Shown piece after piece: positions 18,921-31,354 of a stretch of 64,000 nt of DNA. Where the stretch lies: contig NZ_BBIQ01000002.1 of the NCBI RefSeq assembly GCF_000730565.1, positions 1 to 64,000 of the forward strand, written 5' to 3'. The position numbers were made by a program, and so were the translations under genes. Below the pieces are notes generated by a model. That model had not been told where the DNA came from and did no database searches. It saw only the letters and a list, made by a program, of their open reading frames with translations. This DNA is from Pseudomonas fulva NBRC 16637 = DSM 17717. Lineage in GTDB: Bacteria; Pseudomonadota; Gammaproteobacteria; Pseudomonadales; Pseudomonadaceae. The stretch's first letter is position 1, and every line of letters begins with the position of its first letter.

Positions 18921-20993
18921 TCAGCGGAATGTGTAGGACACTCCCGCATAGACCGCAGCGCCTTCGCCCGGAGTGGAGCGGGCAATGTCCCGCCCTGCGT
19001 CATTGAAGCCTGGGGTTACGGTCGCTGCGTAGCGCTTGTTGGTCAGGTTGCGTAGATCCAGCCAGGCCTGCCAGTCACGCTGCGGCGAGTCCCAACCGAG
19101 ACGGGCGCCGAGGGTGGCGTAATCGTCGGCATGGTAGCTGTTGGCATAGTCCACTTGCACCTTGGACGCCATCTGCGTGTTGATCCCGGCGTAGAAGCCG
19201 CTGGGCCAGTCGAAGCGCAACTCGGCCTGATAGTAGTGCATGGGGATGCCCGGCAGGCGGTTGTCGCCGAATCTTTCGTCGTCGCGGTAATGGAAGTCAC
19301 TGAAGGTGTAGGCCTGACGCAGGCTCAGGCGACCCAGGCCTGACTGCTCCCAGAGCGTGCTGTCCAGCCCGACCTCCACGCCCTGGTGCACCGTGGCGCT
19401 GGCATTGAATTCCGAGGTGAAGTTCGGCACCACCTCGACCGCGAGCAGTTCGTGGCGTACTTGGGCGTAGTACCAGGCAAGGTCCCACCGCCCGAATGCC
19501 GACTCGCCGCGCGCACCTACTTCCAGCGTGGTGGCTGTCTGGTTCTGCATTTCGATCGGTTGAATCTGCTTGCCGCCCACGCTTGGCGAGCTCCAGATCA
19601 GCGACCATGGGTGGGGCGGTTCCACCGAGCGGCTGAGGTTGCCGTACACCTGCAGGTCCGGGCGTGCGTCGTAGCGCAGTCCGATGCGCGGCGCATAATC
19701 CCAATCATGCATCGACACCTTGCCGCCTTCGGCGGGGTAGGTCACGTCGCTCTCGCGTCGCGTATAGATAGCGGCCAGCCCGGTTGTCAGCCACAGGTTC
19801 GGTATGAGCTCCAGGTCATTACCCAGATGCAACACGGTATCGGAGCCTTGATAGGTGAAGTCACGTGTCCGAGTGCCGATCACCTGGCCGTTGCGCGCAA
19901 ATTGTGAGGCGCCGCTGTTGGGCAGGTGCTTGGTGGTGCGCCAGCCCACGGTCGTCTTGCTCTCACGGCCAAACACCGTGTCGCGCCGCTGATAGTTCAG
20001 CGTGCCACTGACGTCGGTGTAAGCCACCTTCAGGCGCATCGGGCCCTCGCGCAGGTCCATGGGGTAATCGTGGTAGACCAGGCCGGCTTCGACGCGGGCA
20101 TCATCGTCGAGGTAGAACGTGGTCTTGCTGCCAACCCAGGTACTGCCCGGCTGCGGACGGCTGTCATCACGTGCCAGGTAGGCAGGGTTCGCCGAGGTAG
20201 GGTGATGCTTGATCTGGTCTTTGGTCAAACGTCCGGCCAGGTCGTTCTCCGTTTCCCGGTAGCGCAGGTAGAGCCGTGTTTCAAGGTTGGGGTTGAAGCG
20301 ATAGCCGACGTTGGCCGCGATGCCCTTGGCGCTGCCGCTGCTGTGCTGCTGGTATCCGTCGTAGTGCGCATCGGTCAGCGCAACGTAGTAGTCAAGGTTA
20401 CCGAGTACTTGGCCGGAGCTGATGTGGCGGCGCTGATAGCCACGGCTGCCGACTTCATAGCGCACGTGCAGGGGCGCTGCATCGTAGCCGGTGTGGGTGA
20501 CGTAATTGATGGCACCGCCCAACGCCAGCGATCCCTGATCAAACCCGTTGGCACCGCGCAGCACTTCGGCGCGGTTGAGCCACAACGGCTCGAACAGCTC
20601 GTAGGGCGTGCCCCCGGGGCCGGTCAGCGGCAGGCCGTCGAACTGCGTGTAGACCCCTGAGCCGTGCGCGCCTGGGGCCCGGTTGAGGCCGGAGCCGCGA
20701 ATCGACAACTTGATGCCGTCGTTGCCCGCCGACTGGGCGAACACCCCCGGCTGGTAGGCAAGGACATCCTGGTTGCTGGCCACACGGCCTTGACCCACCT
20801 TTTGCATGTCCACCAGGTTGGTGCCACCTGGGGCACTGCGCAGGCGCTGCGCTGCGGCCTCCAGGTCCCCTTGCGCCTGGTCGGTGATCAGCACCTGGCC
20901 AAGTTCGATCGGGCTTGCTGACCAGGCAGGCGGGCTCGCAATGATGGCGCCAAGCAGGCCAAGGCGGGGGGACAGCAACAAAACGCGACGCAT
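18921..20993 (-). CDS. TonB-dependent outer-membrane receptor
   Basis: 690 aa. Signal peptide at residues 1-25 (LLGAIIASPPAWSA), a short linker, plug domain at ~45-165 (SNQDVLAYQPGVFAQSAGNDGIKLSIRGSGL), then a 22-strand beta-barrel ending in the aromatic terminus AVYAGVSYTFR. There is no N-terminal STN signalling domain, so it does not signal to a FecI/FecR pair. The plug resembles FecA/siderophore-type receptors but the ligand is unknown. No clear Fur box or cobalamin riboswitch is visible in the 217 bases upstream. TCTGGAG gives a good ribosome site. It lies downstream of the nuo terminator as a separate unit. Confidence 0.9.
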   Translation of the reverse strand: MRRVLLLSPRLGLLGAIIASPPAWSASPIELGQVLITDQAQGDLEAAAQRLRSAPGGTNLVDMQKVGQGRVASNQDVLAYQPGVFAQSAGNDGIKLSIRGSGLNRAPGAHGSGVYTQFDGLPLTGPGGTPYELFEPLWLNRAEVLRGANGFDQGSLALGGAINYVTHTGYDAAPLHVRYEVGSRGYQRRHISSGQVLGNLDYYVALTDAHYDGYQQHSSGSAKGIAANVGYRFNPNLETRLYLRYRETENDLAGRLTKDQIKHHPTSANPAYLARDDSRPQPGSTWVGSKTTFYLDDDARVEAGLVYHDYPMDLREGPMRLKVAYTDVSGTLNYQRRDTVFGRESKTTVGWRTTKHLPNSGASQFARNGQVIGTRTRDFTYQGSDTVLHLGNDLELIPNLWLTTGLAAIYTRRESDVTYPAEGGKVSMHDWDYAPRIGLRYDARPDLQVYGNLSRSVEPPHPWSLIWSSPSVGGKQIQPIEMQNQTATTLEVGARGESAFGRWDLAWYYAQVRHELLAVEVVPNFTSEFNASATVHQGVEVGLDSTLWEQSGLGRLSLRQAYTFSDFHYRDDERFGDNRLPGIPMHYYQAELRFDWPSGFYAGINTQMASKVQVDYANSYHADDYATLGARLGWDSPQRDWQAWLDLRNLTNKRYAATVTPGFNDAGRDIARSTPGEGAAVYAGVSYTFR

Positions 20994-21170
20994 CGTAGGG
21001 CTCCAGACGACCAGCAGTGAGGCAACAGCGGTATGACGTACGAACCCGCGCTCAGATCACCCACAGCAGGGTAAAAATGCTGACACTGCCCCAACGCTTT
21101 CACCCACACGCCAGATCGGGCGACCGATAGGCCTGAGGGCGAGTCCAGCATTCGCCAGGCACAAACAAAA

Positions 21171-21192
21171 ACACCCCGCGTAAGCGGGGTGT
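21171..21192 (-). terminator. Intrinsic terminator of the nuo operon
   Basis: ACACCCCGC (21171-21179) pairs perfectly with GCGGGGTGT (21184-21192) over a GTAA loop. On the minus strand the stem is followed by TTTTGTTTGT, a good T-tract, 19 bases past the nuoN stop. Confidence 0.9.
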
Positions 21193-21210
21193 CTGGGATT
21201 GCCAGGCGGG

Positions 21211-22680
21211 TTAGCCGATCAGGTACAAACCTGCATGCTGCACCAGGTCCAGCAGCGGCTGCGGGTACACACCCAGTACGAAGACGAGCAGGGCGACAGC
21301 CAGCAGCATGACGCCACCGGTGCGCTGTTCCCACTTCAACGGTGCGTCGTGACGGCGCAGGTTAGGCTCGACCAGGTACAGGGTGACCATCACACGCAGG
21401 TAGTAGTACACACCGATGGCACTACCGATGACCAGCGCGCCCACCAACCACCACAGCTGCGACTCGACACCGGTGGCAATGATGTAGAACTTGCCGATGA
21501 AACCAGCGGTGAGCGGGATACCGGCGAGCGACAGCATCATCACGGTCAGCACGGCGGTCAGGTAGGGGCGACGCCAGAACAGACCGCGGTACTCGTACAG
21601 CGCGTCAGCATCGCGGCCACCGTAGGGCGAGGACATCAAGGTGATGACACCGAATGCCCCAAGGCTTGTGAGCACGTAGGTGACCAGGTAGACGCCCATG
21701 GCCTCCAGCGCCAGGCCCTTGCTGGCCACCAGCGCGATCAGCAGGTAGCCGAAGTGGGCGATGGACGAGTAACCCAGCAGGCGCTTGAGGTTGCTCTGGG
21801 TCAGCGCCAGCAGGTTACCGACCAGGATCGACGCCACGGCGATGATGGCAAGCACCGTGCTCAGCACACCGCTGCTGGCGGCAGGGGAGAGCATGAACAG
21901 GCGGATGACCACCGCGAACACCGCAACCTTGCTGGCCGTGGCGAGGAACGCGGCGACCGGGGCCGGAGCACCTTCGTACACATCGGGCGTCCACAGGTGG
22001 AACGGTACCAGCGACAGTTTGAACGCCAGGCCGACCAACATCATGCCCAGACCCAGTTGAGCCAGCAGGCTCGGCATGCTGGTGGCAGCCAATGCCTTGC
22101 CCAACTGGTCGAAGGTCAAGCTGCCGGCGTCGGCGTACAGCAGCGCCATGCCGAACAGCAGGAAGGCAGAACCTGCTGCCGACAGCACCATGTACTTGAT
22201 GCCGGCTTCAAGCGAGCGCTTGTTGAAGAACGCATAGGCCACCAGGCCGTAGACCGGTACCGACAGCAACTCCAGGCCAATGAACAGGCCCGCCAGGTGG
22301 TTGGCGCTGACCAGCACCAGCCCGCCCAGTGCCGACATCAGCAGCAGCAGGTACAGCTCTTCGCGGTTGCCCGGGAAACCCTTGGCGCCTTCGCCCAGGT
22401 AGGCATGGGCGAGCGTTACGCATGCCAGGGTCGCGACCAACATGATTGCCATGTAAAGGCAGGCGAACTTGTCGATGGTGATCAGCGACGTGACCGCCAG
22501 TGGCGCGACCTTCAATGCTGGCAGGATCGAAAGCAGGGCCAGGTTCAGCCCCACGGTGGACAGCAGGAACGTCTGCGAGTGATTGCGCTTCCAGGCGATC
22601 GCCAGCATCACCACCACCGTGGTGATGGTGGTGATCAGCATCGGCGCCAATGCGATGAAGTGTTGAGTGGTGAATTCCAT
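21211..22680 (-). CDS. nuoN: NADH-quinone oxidoreductase subunit N
   Basis: 489 aa, about 14 transmembrane helices; antiporter-like proton-pumping subunit of the complex I membrane arm, next to NuoM. Discontinuous-helix region around [21 protein letters not shown] and the proton-path Lys in [15 protein letters not shown]. Last gene of the operon, seven bases after nuoM. ATG 22680 is the usual [13 protein letters not shown] start; the 21 extra codons upstream overlap nuoM. Confidence 0.97.
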   Translation of the reverse strand: MEFTTQHFIALAPMLITTITTVVVMLAIAWKRNHSQTFLLSTVGLNLALLSILPALKVAPLAVTSLITIDKFACLYMAIMLVATLACVTLAHAYLGEGAKGFPGNREELYLLLLMSALGGLVLVSANHLAGLFIGLELLSVPVYGLVAYAFFNKRSLEAGIKYMVLSAAGSAFLLFGMALLYADAGSLTFDQLGKALAATSMPSLLAQLGLGMMLVGLAFKLSLVPFHLWTPDVYEGAPAPVAAFLATASKVAVFAVVIRLFMLSPAASSGVLSTVLAIIAVASILVGNLLALTQSNLKRLLGYSSIAHFGYLLIALVASKGLALEAMGVYLVTYVLTSLGAFGVITLMSSPYGGRDADALYEYRGLFWRRPYLTAVLTVMMLSLAGIPLTAGFIGKFYIIATGVESQLWWLVGALVIGSAIGVYYYLRVMVTLYLVEPNLRRHDAPLKWEQRTGGVMLLAVALLVFVLGVYPQPLLDLVQHAGLYLIG

Positions 22681-22687
22681 AGCGCTC

Positions 22688-24220
22688 TTACCGGGCCGAA
22701 GCGAGTTGAGTGAAAGCGGAACCGAGCCACTGCTGCACACCACTCATGGTGGCGGCAGAGGTGTCGAGGAACGGCTGTGGATACACGCCCAGCAGCACCA
22801 GCAGTACCGCCAGGCCCAGCACCATGACCAGCTCGCGGGTGTCCATGCCGGCCAGTACGGTGTCCGATTTGCTCGGGCCGAAGTAGGCGCGGTGAATCAT
22901 GATCAGCGAGTAGACCGAGCCGAATACCAGGCCGGTAGTGGCGATGACGGTGATCCAAGGCACGTGCACGAAGCTGCCGATCAGGATCAGGAACTCACCC
23001 ACGAAGTTGCCGGTGCCTGGCAGCCCCAGGGAGGCGGCAGCGAAGAACAGGCTGATGGCAGGCAGGTAGGCGATGCGGTGCCACAGCCCGCCCATCTGGC
23101 GCATGTCGCGGGTGTGCAGGCGCTCGTACAACTGACCGGACAGGATGAACAGCGCGGCAGCCGACAGACCGTGAGCCAGCATCTGGATGACCGCACCTTG
23201 CAGTGCTTGCTGGCTACCGGAATAGATGCCGATCAGCACGAAGCCCATGTGAGAGACGCTGGAGAAGGCGATCAGGCGCTTGATGTCGGTCTGGGCGAAG
23301 GCCAGGAAGGCCCCGTAGAAGATGCCGATCAGGCCCAGGGTCATGGCGATGGGCGCGAACTCTGCCGATGCATTGGGGAACAGCGGCAGGGCGAAGCGCA
23401 GCAGGCCATAAGCAGCGGTCTTGAGCAGGATACCCGCCAGGTCCACGGAACCTGCGGTCGGCGCCTGGGCGTGGGCGTCGGGCAACCAGGAGTGGAACGG
23501 CACCACCGGCAGCTTCACGGCAAAGGCAATGAAGAAGCCCAGCATCAGCAGGTATTCGGTACCGGCCGGCAGGTCGGCCTTGAGCAGGTCGCTGTAGTTG
23601 AACGTGATCACACCGGTGTTGGTGTAGTTGACCAGTACCAGGCCCAGGATCGCCACCAGCATGATCAGGCCGCTGGCCTGGGTGAAGATGAAGAACTTGG
23701 TCGCCGCGTAGATGCGCGTCTTCTTGCCGTCCGCCGAGCTATGACCCCAGAGCGCGATGAGGAAGTACATCGGCACCAGCATCATTTCCCAGAAGAAGAA
23801 GAACAGGAACAGGTCCAGCGCCAGGAACACACCGACCACACCACCCAGGATCCACATCAGGTTCAGGTGGAAGAAGCCGACGTGGCGCTGGATCTCTTTC
23901 CAGGAGCACAGCACCGACAGCACGCCCAGCAGGCCTGTGAGCAGGATCATCAGCAGCGACAGGCCGTCGAGGGCCAGGTGGATGCTGATGCCGAAGCGCT
24001 GGATCCACTGGACTTTGTATTCCAGGGCCCATGCAGGCTCGGCGCCCGGAGCCGGGGCAAGGGTGTAGTCGCCGTTAGCCCACAGCCACAGGCCGATGCC
24101 GAGCAACAGGGACATGGTCAGCAGCGCGATCCAGCGCGGCAGGGTAGCGCCGAAGCGCTCGCCCAGCCAGCACAGGAAGCCGCCGATGAAGGGGATCAGG
24201 ATCAGCCAAGGCAAAATCAT
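22688..24220 (-). CDS. nuoM: NADH-quinone oxidoreductase subunit M
   Basis: 510 aa, about 14 helices; antiporter-like proton-pumping subunit. Conserved Glu/Lys pump residues lie in the [15 protein letters not shown] stretch (residue ~145) and the helix-7/8 region [21 protein letters not shown], plus [18 protein letters not shown]. Length equals E. coli NuoM (509). Confidence 0.98.
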   Translation of the reverse strand: MILPWLILIPFIGGFLCWLGERFGATLPRWIALLTMSLLLGIGLWLWANGDYTLAPAPGAEPAWALEYKVQWIQRFGISIHLALDGLSLLMILLTGLLGVLSVLCSWKEIQRHVGFFHLNLMWILGGVVGVFLALDLFLFFFFWEMMLVPMYFLIALWGHSSADGKKTRIYAATKFFIFTQASGLIMLVAILGLVLVNYTNTGVITFNYSDLLKADLPAGTEYLLMLGFFIAFAVKLPVVPFHSWLPDAHAQAPTAGSVDLAGILLKTAAYGLLRFALPLFPNASAEFAPIAMTLGLIGIFYGAFLAFAQTDIKRLIAFSSVSHMGFVLIGIYSGSQQALQGAVIQMLAHGLSAAALFILSGQLYERLHTRDMRQMGGLWHRIAYLPAISLFFAAASLGLPGTGNFVGEFLILIGSFVHVPWITVIATTGLVFGSVYSLIMIHRAYFGPSKSDTVLAGMDTRELVMVLGLAVLLVLLGVYPQPFLDTSAATMSGVQQWLGSAFTQLASAR

Positions 24221-24269
24221 GACGGGTTGGTTTCCTTTTGCAGGGTCGCAAGGTTCGCAAGGTTCATGG

Positions 24270-26123
24270 TCATACCGCGGCCACTACCACAGCGCCGAGT
24301 ACCAGCACTGCGCCAATGGCGATGGAGGCGGTATACCAGCGCAGCTGGCCCGTCTCGGTCTTGGTCATGGCCACGTGGCCACCGCGAGCCAGACGAGGGA
24401 TCAGGCCGATACCGCGGTCAACCGGGTCTTTGCGCAGCAGGTGGCTGATCAGCAGGTAGGGCTGGACGAACAGCTTGTCGTAGATCCAGTCGAAGCCCCA
24501 GGCCGCGAACCACCAGGCCGACAGCACGCGGCCGATGCCACTGTTGGCCACCGCGCTGACGAAGCTGCGCTTGCCCAGGAACAGCAAGGCGGCGAGCAGG
24601 ATACCCGCAATGGCGATGGCGCCCGAGGTGATTTCCAGAGCATGCTTGGCCTCACCGCCGGCATGGCCTGCGCTTTGAGGCAGCACGTCAGCCAGCGGCG
24701 GTGTGATCCATGCGCCGACGAAGGTCGACAGCACGATCAGCACGCCCAGTGGCAGCCAATGGCTGATGCCGTGGCCGGCGTGGGCTTCGGTCTTCGCTTC
24801 GCCGTGGAAGGCGATGAAGATCAGGCGGAAGGTGTACAGCGAGGTCATGAAGGCGCCGAGCAGGCCGGCGTACAGCAGGCCGGAGTTGCCGCTGGCAAAG
24901 GCTTCCCACAGGATCTCGTCCTTGGAGTAGAAGCCTACGGTCACGATCGGCAAGGCCGCCAGGGCAGCGCCACCGACCACGAAGCTGGCGTAGGCCAGCG
25001 GCAGTTTCTTCCACAGCCCGCCCATCTTGAAGATGTTCTGCTCGTGGTGGCAGGCCACGATGACGGCGCCCGAAGCCAGGAACAGCAGCGCCTTGAAGAA
25101 GGCGTGGGTCATCAAGTGGAAGATCGCCGCATCCCAGGCGCCGACGCCCAGTGCCAGGAACATATAGCCGATCTGGCTCATGGTCGAGTAGGCCAGGATA
25201 CGCTTGATGTCGGTTTGCACCAGTGCAGCGAAGCCTGCCAGCACCAGGGTAACGCCACCCACCACGCCCACCAGGTGCAGGATGTCCGGCGCCAGCAGGA
25301 ACAGGCCATTGGTACGGGCAATCAGGTAGACACCGGCCGTTACCATCGTCGCCGCGTGGATCAGCGCCGACACCGGGGTCGGGCCGGCCATGGCGTCCGC
25401 CAACCAGGTCTGCAGCGGTAGCTGCGCGGATTTGCCCACTGCGCCGCCGAGCAGCATCAGCGTTGCCAACACCATCCAGGTATCGCCGGCCTGGAATTTC
25501 TGCGGTGCCAGCACCAGCAGTTCCTGGACGTTCAGCGTGCCCAGCTGGGCGAACAGGATGAACAGGCCGATGGCCATGAACACGTCGCCGATACGGGTGA
25601 CGATGAAGGCCTTGAGCGCTGCGTTACCATTGTTGCGGTTGCTGTAGTAGAAACCGATCAACAGGTAGGAACACAGGCCTACGCCTTCCCAGCCGAAGTA
25701 GATGAACAGCAGGTTGTCGCCCAGGATCAGGAACAGCATGCTGGCGATGAACAGGTTGGTGTACGAGAAGAACCGTGAATAGCCGGTCTCGCCACGCATG
25801 TACCAGGACGCGAACAAGTGGATCAGGAAACCCACACCTGTCACTACGCCCAGCATGGTGACCGACAGGCCATCGAGGTACAGGGTGAAGTTCGGCGCAA
25901 AACCATCCACCGACATCCACTGCCACAGCAGCTGGCTGTACGCACCGCCTTCAGGCGGGGCGACGTTGAATTGCCAGATCACGTAGGCGGCCGTGGCCGC
26001 CGACAGGCCAACCGAACCGACGCCGATCAAGGCGGACAGGTTCTCCGAGAACCTCCCGCGCGAGAACGACAGCAGCACAAAGCCCACAAGGGGAAAGACG
26101 AAAGTCAGGAAGAGAAGGTTCAT
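24270..26123 (-). CDS. nuoL: NADH-quinone oxidoreductase subunit L
   Basis: 617 aa, about 16 helices including the long C-terminal lateral helix that braces the membrane arm; terminal proton-pumping antiporter-like subunit. Motifs [47 protein letters not shown] and [17 protein letters not shown] 49-base gap separates it from nuoM. Its start overlaps the nuoK stop by four bases. Confidence 0.98.
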   Translation of the reverse strand: MNLLFLTFVFPLVGFVLLSFSRGRFSENLSALIGVGSVGLSAATAAYVIWQFNVAPPEGGAYSQLLWQWMSVDGFAPNFTLYLDGLSVTMLGVVTGVGFLIHLFASWYMRGETGYSRFFSYTNLFIASMLFLILGDNLLFIYFGWEGVGLCSYLLIGFYYSNRNNGNAALKAFIVTRIGDVFMAIGLFILFAQLGTLNVQELLVLAPQKFQAGDTWMVLATLMLLGGAVGKSAQLPLQTWLADAMAGPTPVSALIHAATMVTAGVYLIARTNGLFLLAPDILHLVGVVGGVTLVLAGFAALVQTDIKRILAYSTMSQIGYMFLALGVGAWDAAIFHLMTHAFFKALLFLASGAVIVACHHEQNIFKMGGLWKKLPLAYASFVVGGAALAALPIVTVGFYSKDEILWEAFASGNSGLLYAGLLGAFMTSLYTFRLIFIAFHGEAKTEAHAGHGISHWLPLGVLIVLSTFVGAWITPPLADVLPQSAGHAGGEAKHALEITSGAIAIAGILLAALLFLGKRSFVSAVANSGIGRVLSAWWFAAWGFDWIYDKLFVQPYLLISHLLRKDPVDRGIGLIPRLARGGHVAMTKTETGQLRWYTASIAIGAVLVLGAVVVAAV

Positions 26124-26428
26124 CCGCGCATCTCACTGGCAGCATCGATGTCGAGAGTGTGGAAGCGGCGATACAGCTGCAGCAGGATGGCCAGGCCAAT
26201 GCTGGCCTCGGCTGCTGCCAGGCTGATCACCAGAATGAACATCACCTGGCCATCGGGTTGGACCCAACGGGCACCGGCGACGACGAACGCCAGGGCAGAG
26301 GCGTTCATCATGACTTCCAGGCTCATGAGCACGAAGAGGATGTTGCGGCGGACCATCAGGCCAACCAGACCTAAGCAGAACAGGATGCCGGCGACGGCCA
26401 GGCCATGTTCGAGAGGGATAGCACCCAT
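26120..26428 (-). CDS. nuoK: NADH-quinone oxidoreductase subunit K
   Basis: 102 aa with three helices; MrpC-like subunit with two conserved buried Glu residues, here in [15 protein letters not shown] and [13 protein letters not shown]. Length as in E. coli (100). Overlaps nuoL by four bases and follows nuoJ by three. Confidence 0.97.
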   Translation of the reverse strand: MGAIPLEHGLAVAGILFCLGLVGLMVRRNILFVLMSLEVMMNASALAFVVAGARWVQPDGQVMFILVISLAAAEASIGLAILLQLYRRFHTLDIDAASEMRG

Positions 26429-26431
26429 GAT

Positions 26432-26932
26432 TTACTCCTTCGCCTCATTGCGGCCCAGGTGGAAGGCGGTGACCGCTGCCGCGAGCAGCAGCATCGACGC
26501 CAGTTCGACCACCAGCAGGTAGGGGCCGAACAGGCTCACACCCACTGCTTTCGGGCCCACGGTGGTACCGCTGATGGCAGCGCCGCTGGGTGCGACGAAC
26601 AGCACGTACAGCAGCTCCACCAGCAACAGGGCGCCAAGGATCACCGGCCCTGCCCAGATGCCGGGCTTGAGCCAGCCGCGCTCCTGGGCGACCGAAGCCG
26701 GCCCCAGGTTGAGCATCATCACCACGAAGACGAACAGCACCATGATGGCGCCGGCATAGGCGATCACTTCCAGGGCGCCCGCGAACGGCGCACCCAGGGA
26801 AAAGAAGATCATCGCCACGGAAATCAGCGAGATGATCAGGTAGAGCAGGGCGTGCACGGGGTTTGTGCCGGTCACCACCCGAAGGGTGGACACCACGGCG
26901 ATCCCGGATGCGAAGTAGAAAGCGAATTCCAT
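26432..26932 (-). CDS. nuoJ: NADH-quinone oxidoreductase subunit J
   Basis: 166 aa, five helices; membrane-arm subunit whose third helix undergoes the pi-bulge transition coupling quinone reduction to pumping ([22 protein letters not shown]). Follows nuoI by ten bases. Confidence 0.97.
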   Translation of the reverse strand: MEFAFYFASGIAVVSTLRVVTGTNPVHALLYLIISLISVAMIFFSLGAPFAGALEVIAYAGAIMVLFVFVVMMLNLGPASVAQERGWLKPGIWAGPVILGALLLVELLYVLFVAPSGAAISGTTVGPKAVGVSLFGPYLLVVELASMLLLAAAVTAFHLGRNEAKE

Positions 26933-26942
26933 CTTTCTGTCC

Positions 26943-27491
26943 TTATGGGAGCAAGCTCTTCACGTTGATCGGCTCGGCTTCGTTCTGCGCAGCGCCTTTC
27001 GGCTTGCCAGCGATCGCCATGCCCGCAACACGGTAGAAGTTGTAGTCAGGGTTCTTGCCGGGGCCGGAGATCAGCAGATCTTCTTTCTCGTACACCAGGT
27101 CCTGACGCTTGAACTCGGCCATTTCGAAATCCGGAGTCAGCTGGATTGCGGTGGTCGGGCATGCTTCTTCGCACAGGCCACAGAAGATGCAGCGCGAGAA
27201 GTTGATGCGGAAGAACTCCGGGTACCAACGGCCGTCGTCGGTTTCTGCCTTCTGCAGCGAGATGCAGCCCACCGGGCAGGCCACCGCGCACAGGTTGCAG
27301 GCCACGCAGCGCTCTTCGCCGTCAGGGTCGCGCGTCAGGACGATGCGGCCACGGTAGCGCGGCGGCAGGTACACGGGTTCTTCGGGGTACTGCAGGGTGT
27401 CGCGCTTGCGAAACCCGTGGGAGAACACCATGGCCAGGCTGCGCAGCTGGGTGCCGGTGCCCTTAACGATGTCGCCGATATACTTGAACAT
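26943..27491 (-). CDS. nuoI: NADH-quinone oxidoreductase subunit I
   Basis: 182 aa peripheral subunit with two [4Fe-4S] clusters (N6a, N6b), bound by [12 protein letters not shown] and [12 protein letters not shown] at residues ~60 and ~100. Passes electrons from the NuoG side to NuoB. N-terminal amphipathic helix docks on NuoH. Confidence 0.98.
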   Translation of the reverse strand: MFKYIGDIVKGTGTQLRSLAMVFSHGFRKRDTLQYPEEPVYLPPRYRGRIVLTRDPDGEERCVACNLCAVACPVGCISLQKAETDDGRWYPEFFRINFSRCIFCGLCEEACPTTAIQLTPDFEMAEFKRQDLVYEKEDLLISGPGKNPDYNFYRVAGMAIAGKPKGAAQNEAEPINVKSLLP

Positions 27492-27502
27492 GGGTCAAAT
27501 CC

Positions 27503-28510
27503 TCACTGGGCCGCGACGGCTGGCGTGTTGTAAAGCACGATCGCAGCGGTCACCAGCAAATTGATCAGGGTCAGCGGCAGGCAGAACTTCCAGCTGAAGT
27601 CCATCACCTGGTCATAGCGTGGGCGCGGAATGGAGGCGCGCAGCAGGATGAACAGCATGATGAAGAACGCGGTCTTCAGGGCGAACCACAGGAACGACAG
27701 TTGCGGCAGGATGCCGAACGGGCCGTGCCATCCGCCGAAGAACAGGGTGACCAGCAGCGCCGAGATGAGGATGATGCCGATGTACTCACCGACGAAGAAC
27801 ATGCCCCATTTCATGCCGGCATACTCGATGTGGTAGCCGTCGGCCAGTTCCTGTTCCGCCTCCGGCTGGTCGAAGGGGTGACGGTGAGTCACGGCCACGC
27901 CAGCGATGAAGAAGGTGCAGAAGCCGAAGAACTGCGGAATGATGAACCACAGGTTCTGCGCCTGGTACTCGACGATGTCGCGCATGTTGAACGAACCGAC
28001 CTGTACCACCACGCCCATCAGCGCCAGGCCCAGGAACACTTCGTACGACACGGTCTGGGCCGAGGCCCGCAAGCTGCCCAGCAAGGCGTACTTGTTGTTC
28101 GAGGACCAGCCGGCGAACAGGACGGCATAGACCGACAGACCTGCCATGGCGAAGAAGAACAGCAGGCCGATGTTCAGGTCGGCCACGCCCCAGGTCGGGG
28201 TGATCGGAATGACCACGAAGGCAATCAGCAGGGCGCTCATGGCCACGACGGGTGCCAGGGTAAAGATCACGCGGTCGACGAAGGGCGGGTTCCAGTCTTC
28301 CTTGAAGAACATCTTCAACATGTCGGCAGCGATCTGGAACATGCCGAACGGGCCAACGCGGTTCGGACCGTAACGGTCCTGCCACCAGCCCAGCAGGCGC
28401 CGCTCGATGAAGCTGAGCAGCGCGCCGCAGACCACCACCGCCAGCAGGACCACGATGGCCCTTAGCACGGTGAGGATCACGTCGATCACTTCGGGGGTGA
28501 ACCAGCTCAT
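27503..28510 (-). CDS. nuoH: NADH-quinone oxidoreductase subunit H
   Basis: 335 aa, eight helices; forms the quinone-entry chamber with NuoB and NuoD. Conserved [20 protein letters not shown] near residue 40 and the acidic loop [19 protein letters not shown]. Overlaps nuoG by four bases. Confidence 0.98.
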   Translation of the reverse strand: MSWFTPEVIDVILTVLRAIVVLLAVVVCGALLSFIERRLLGWWQDRYGPNRVGPFGMFQIAADMLKMFFKEDWNPPFVDRVIFTLAPVVAMSALLIAFVVIPITPTWGVADLNIGLLFFFAMAGLSVYAVLFAGWSSNNKYALLGSLRASAQTVSYEVFLGLALMGVVVQVGSFNMRDIVEYQAQNLWFIIPQFFGFCTFFIAGVAVTHRHPFDQPEAEQELADGYHIEYAGMKWGMFFVGEYIGIILISALLVTLFFGGWHGPFGILPQLSFLWFALKTAFFIMLFILLRASIPRPRYDQVMDFSWKFCLPLTLINLLVTAAIVLYNTPAVAAQ

Positions 28511-31221
28511 TGTGCTGCCTCCTGCAGGCCTTCGACGGATGCCCCGAACACGGCAGGCGGGATGCCGGCCAAGCCCTTGGGCAGCGCGACCAGGCCAGCG
28601 CCCAGCGCTTCATTGATACGCAGCGGCAGGCGCAGCGCCACACCCGCGACGTTCAGGTCCAGCAGGGCACCTTCGTTGACGCCCAGGCGATCGGCTTCGG
28701 ACTTGGCCAGGGCCACGTAGGCAGCCGGGATGCGCGTTTGCACCGGCGCGGCACGCGAGGAGCTTTCTTCGCTGCCGAACAGGTGGAAGAACGGTACCGC
28801 TGTCCAGGTGCCGCGGGCCGGGTTGAAGGCGCCAGGTACCGTGGTGAACCAGGCCAGGCCATCACCTTTGGATTCGATCAGCCGCACGCCTGGGTCGCCG
28901 GCACGCAAGTGACCACCCACCTCGTCCTGAAACTTGTTCCAGGCCTGGGGCGAGTTCCAACCTGGCGACCAGGCGAACGGGACCTGCTGGCGTGGCTCGG
29001 CCGAGCCCGAATACCCTTCCATGGAGAAGGCGAACGCGGTATCGCGATCTTGCGGGGTACGCGGCTCGTGCACGCTGATGTTGGCGCGCATGGCGGTGCG
29101 CCCGGAGTAGCGCAGCGGCTCACGGGCAAGCTTCAGGCCCTTGATGCGGAAGGCGGCGCTTGGCGCGGCATCGACGATGCCAGCCAGTTGCGGGGCCGCC
29201 TGGGCGCAGGCGTGGGTAACGTGGTCCAGTTGGGTCCAGTCCACGGGCTTGGCCAGCAGGGTGGCACGCAGGGCGTGCATCCAGCGCCAGCCTTCGTGGA
29301 CCTGGATGCTGCTGTCCAGGTACTGCGGGTCGAACACCTGGAAGAAGCGCTGGGCACGGCCTTCCTGGCTGACCAGGGTGCCGTCGCCTTCGGCGAAGGA
29401 GGCGGCGGGCAGTACCAGGTGAGCGCGCTCGACCGTCGGGGTTCTGGAGTGGTCGGCAACGATGACCACCTTGGCCGCTGCCAGGGCAGCATCCACCTTG
29501 GCTGCAGGGACGCGGGCGTAGAGGTCGTTTTCCAGCACCACGATGGCGTCGGCCTTGCCGTCGATGACCGCATCCAGTGCAGCGTCGACCGACTCGCCAC
29601 CCAGCATGGCCAGGCCAAGGCTGTTGGCTTCAGGCACCACCAGGCTCAAGGAGCCTTGTTTGTCGCGCAGCTTCAGGGCCTTGGCGATGTTGGCGGCTGC
29701 TTCGATCAGCGAAGCATCGGCCAGCGAGGTGCCGGCAATGACCAGCGGGCGCTTGGCCGCGATCAGGGCATCGGCGATGCGCTGGGCCAGCGCCTTGGCC
29801 TCGTCGTCCAGGCCGGCGACGGCTGGCGCACTTGCGTCGATGGCATGGGCCACGGCAAAACCGAGACGGGCCAGGTCCGCCGGGGCTGCATGCACGCATT
29901 CTTCGGCCACGTCGTCGAGCTTGGTCTCGGCCAGGCTGGCGATGAACAGGGGGTACAGCGCATGCTGACCGATGTTCTTGACGGCAGCGTCGAGCCACGG
30001 CTGAACCTTCATCGCCTCGGCCATGGCCTCGGCCTTGCCCTTGGTGGCCTGGCGCACGGCCAGGGCGACGCGGGCAGCGGTCTGGGTCAGGTCTTCACCG
30101 AGCACGAATACCGCATCATGGTCTTCGATGTCGCGCAGGGTCGGAACGGGCAGGGGGCTGTTGTTCAGCACATCTAGCGCCAGACGCACGCGCGTCAGCT
30201 CATCGGCTTCCATCCCGCAGTGGAAATACTCGGCACCGACTAGTTCGCGCAGGCCATAGTTGCTTTCGAGGCTGGCGCGTGGCGAACCGATACCGACGAT
30301 GGTACGGCCGCGCAGCAGGTCGGCGGCTTTGTCCAGGGCCGCGTCCAGGCCCAACTTGGTGCCGTCGGCCAGTTGCGCCTGGCGTGGACGATCCGTGCGG
30401 TTGACGTAGCCATAGCCGAAGCGGCCTCGGTCGCACAGGAAGTACTGGTTCACCGAGCCGTTGAAACGGTTCTCGATGCGGCGCAGTTCACCGTAACGCT
30501 CGCCTGGGCTGATGTTGCAGCCACTGGAGCAACCGTGGCAGATGCTCGGGGCAAACTGCATGTCCCACTTGCGGTTGTAGCGCTCGGAGTGGGTTTTGTC
30601 GGTGAACACGCCGGTTGGGCAGACTTCGGTCAGGTTGCCCGAGAACTCGCTTTCCAGCACACCGTCTTCGACGCGCCCAAAATACACGTTGTCATGGGCG
30701 CCATAGACACCCAGGTCGGTGCCACCGGCGTAGTCCTTGTAGTAACGCACGCAGCGGTAGCAGGCGATGCAGCGGTTCATCTCATGGGCGATGAACGGGC
30801 CGAGGTCCTGGTTCTGGTGGGTGCGCTTGGTGAAGCGATAGCGGCGCTCGTTGTGGCCGGTCATCACTGTCATGTCTTGCAGGTGGCAGTGCCCGCCTTC
30901 CTCGCACACCGGGCAGTCGTGCGGGTGGTTGGTCATCAGCCATTCGACGACGCTGGCGCGAAACGCCTTGGACTCGTCATCGTCGATGGAGATCCAGGTA
31001 CCGTCGGATGCAGGCGTCATGCAGGACATGACGATACGCCCGCGCGTGTCGTTCTCGTCGGTGTACTGCTTGACCGCACATTGGCGACAGGCACCGACGC
31101 TGCCAAGCGCCGGGTGCCAGCAGAAATAAGGGATGTCGAGGCCAAGTGACAGACAGGCCTGTAACAGGTTGTCTGCACCGTTGACTTCGAGCGCTTTGCC
31201 GTCTACGTGGATAGTGGCCAT
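28507..31221 (-). CDS. nuoG: NADH-quinone oxidoreductase subunit G
   Basis: 904 aa, the largest peripheral subunit. N-terminal [2Fe-2S] N1b ligands in [15 protein letters not shown]; the His-ligated [4Fe-4S] N5 site in [13 protein letters not shown]4 ligands in CIACYRC and CPTGVF; and the extra N7 site CHGCSSGCN at residue ~228, which is kept here as in E. coli. The rest is a molybdopterin-oxidoreductase-like scaffold without cofactor. Preceded by a 133-base gap after nuoF, the longest inside the operon. Confidence 0.98.
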   Translation of the reverse strand: MATIHVDGKALEVNGADNLLQACLSLGLDIPYFCWHPALGSVGACRQCAVKQYTDENDTRGRIVMSCMTPASDGTWISIDDDESKAFRASVVEWLMTNHPHDCPVCEEGGHCHLQDMTVMTGHNERRYRFTKRTHQNQDLGPFIAHEMNRCIACYRCVRYYKDYAGGTDLGVYGAHDNVYFGRVEDGVLESEFSGNLTEVCPTGVFTDKTHSERYNRKWDMQFAPSICHGCSSGCNISPGERYGELRRIENRFNGSVNQYFLCDRGRFGYGYVNRTDRPRQAQLADGTKLGLDAALDKAADLLRGRTIVGIGSPRASLESNYGLRELVGAEYFHCGMEADELTRVRLALDVLNNSPLPVPTLRDIEDHDAVFVLGEDLTQTAARVALAVRQATKGKAEAMAEAMKVQPWLDAAVKNIGQHALYPLFIASLAETKLDDVAEECVHAAPADLARLGFAVAHAIDASAPAVAGLDDEAKALAQRIADALIAAKRPLVIAGTSLADASLIEAAANIAKALKLRDKQGSLSLVVPEANSLGLAMLGGESVDAALDAVIDGKADAIVVLENDLYARVPAAKVDAALAAAKVVIVADHSRTPTVERAHLVLPAASFAEGDGTLVSQEGRAQRFFQVFDPQYLDSSIQVHEGWRWMHALRATLLAKPVDWTQLDHVTHACAQAAPQLAGIVDAAPSAAFRIKGLKLAREPLRYSGRTAMRANISVHEPRTPQDRDTAFAFSMEGYSGSAEPRQQVPFAWSPGWNSPQAWNKFQDEVGGHLRAGDPGVRLIESKGDGLAWFTTVPGAFNPARGTWTAVPFFHLFGSEESSSRAAPVQTRIPAAYVALAKSEADRLGVNEGALLDLNVAGVALRLPLRINEALGAGLVALPKGLAGIPPAVFGASVEGLQEAAQ

Positions 31222-31354
31222 TGTTCAAAGTTCTTCGTTGGCCCGCGTGAGCAGGCGTGGCTAATGGAAATCGGTAAGCCTGCGACACGCCGCGATCGGG
31301 TCGGGCCTGTCGGCAAGCTGGCGAGTGGCACGGACCACCCGCAGGAACATCGTG

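Noticed and set aside
20994..21170. Cobalamin riboswitch or Fur box upstream of the TonB receptor
   Set aside because: Read on the minus strand, none of the conserved B12-box sequences nor a Fur-like palindrome is present.
22667..24448. 593-codon open frame antisense to nuoM
   Set aside because: His/Gln-rich shadow composition typical of the antisense of membrane proteins; nuoM is certain.
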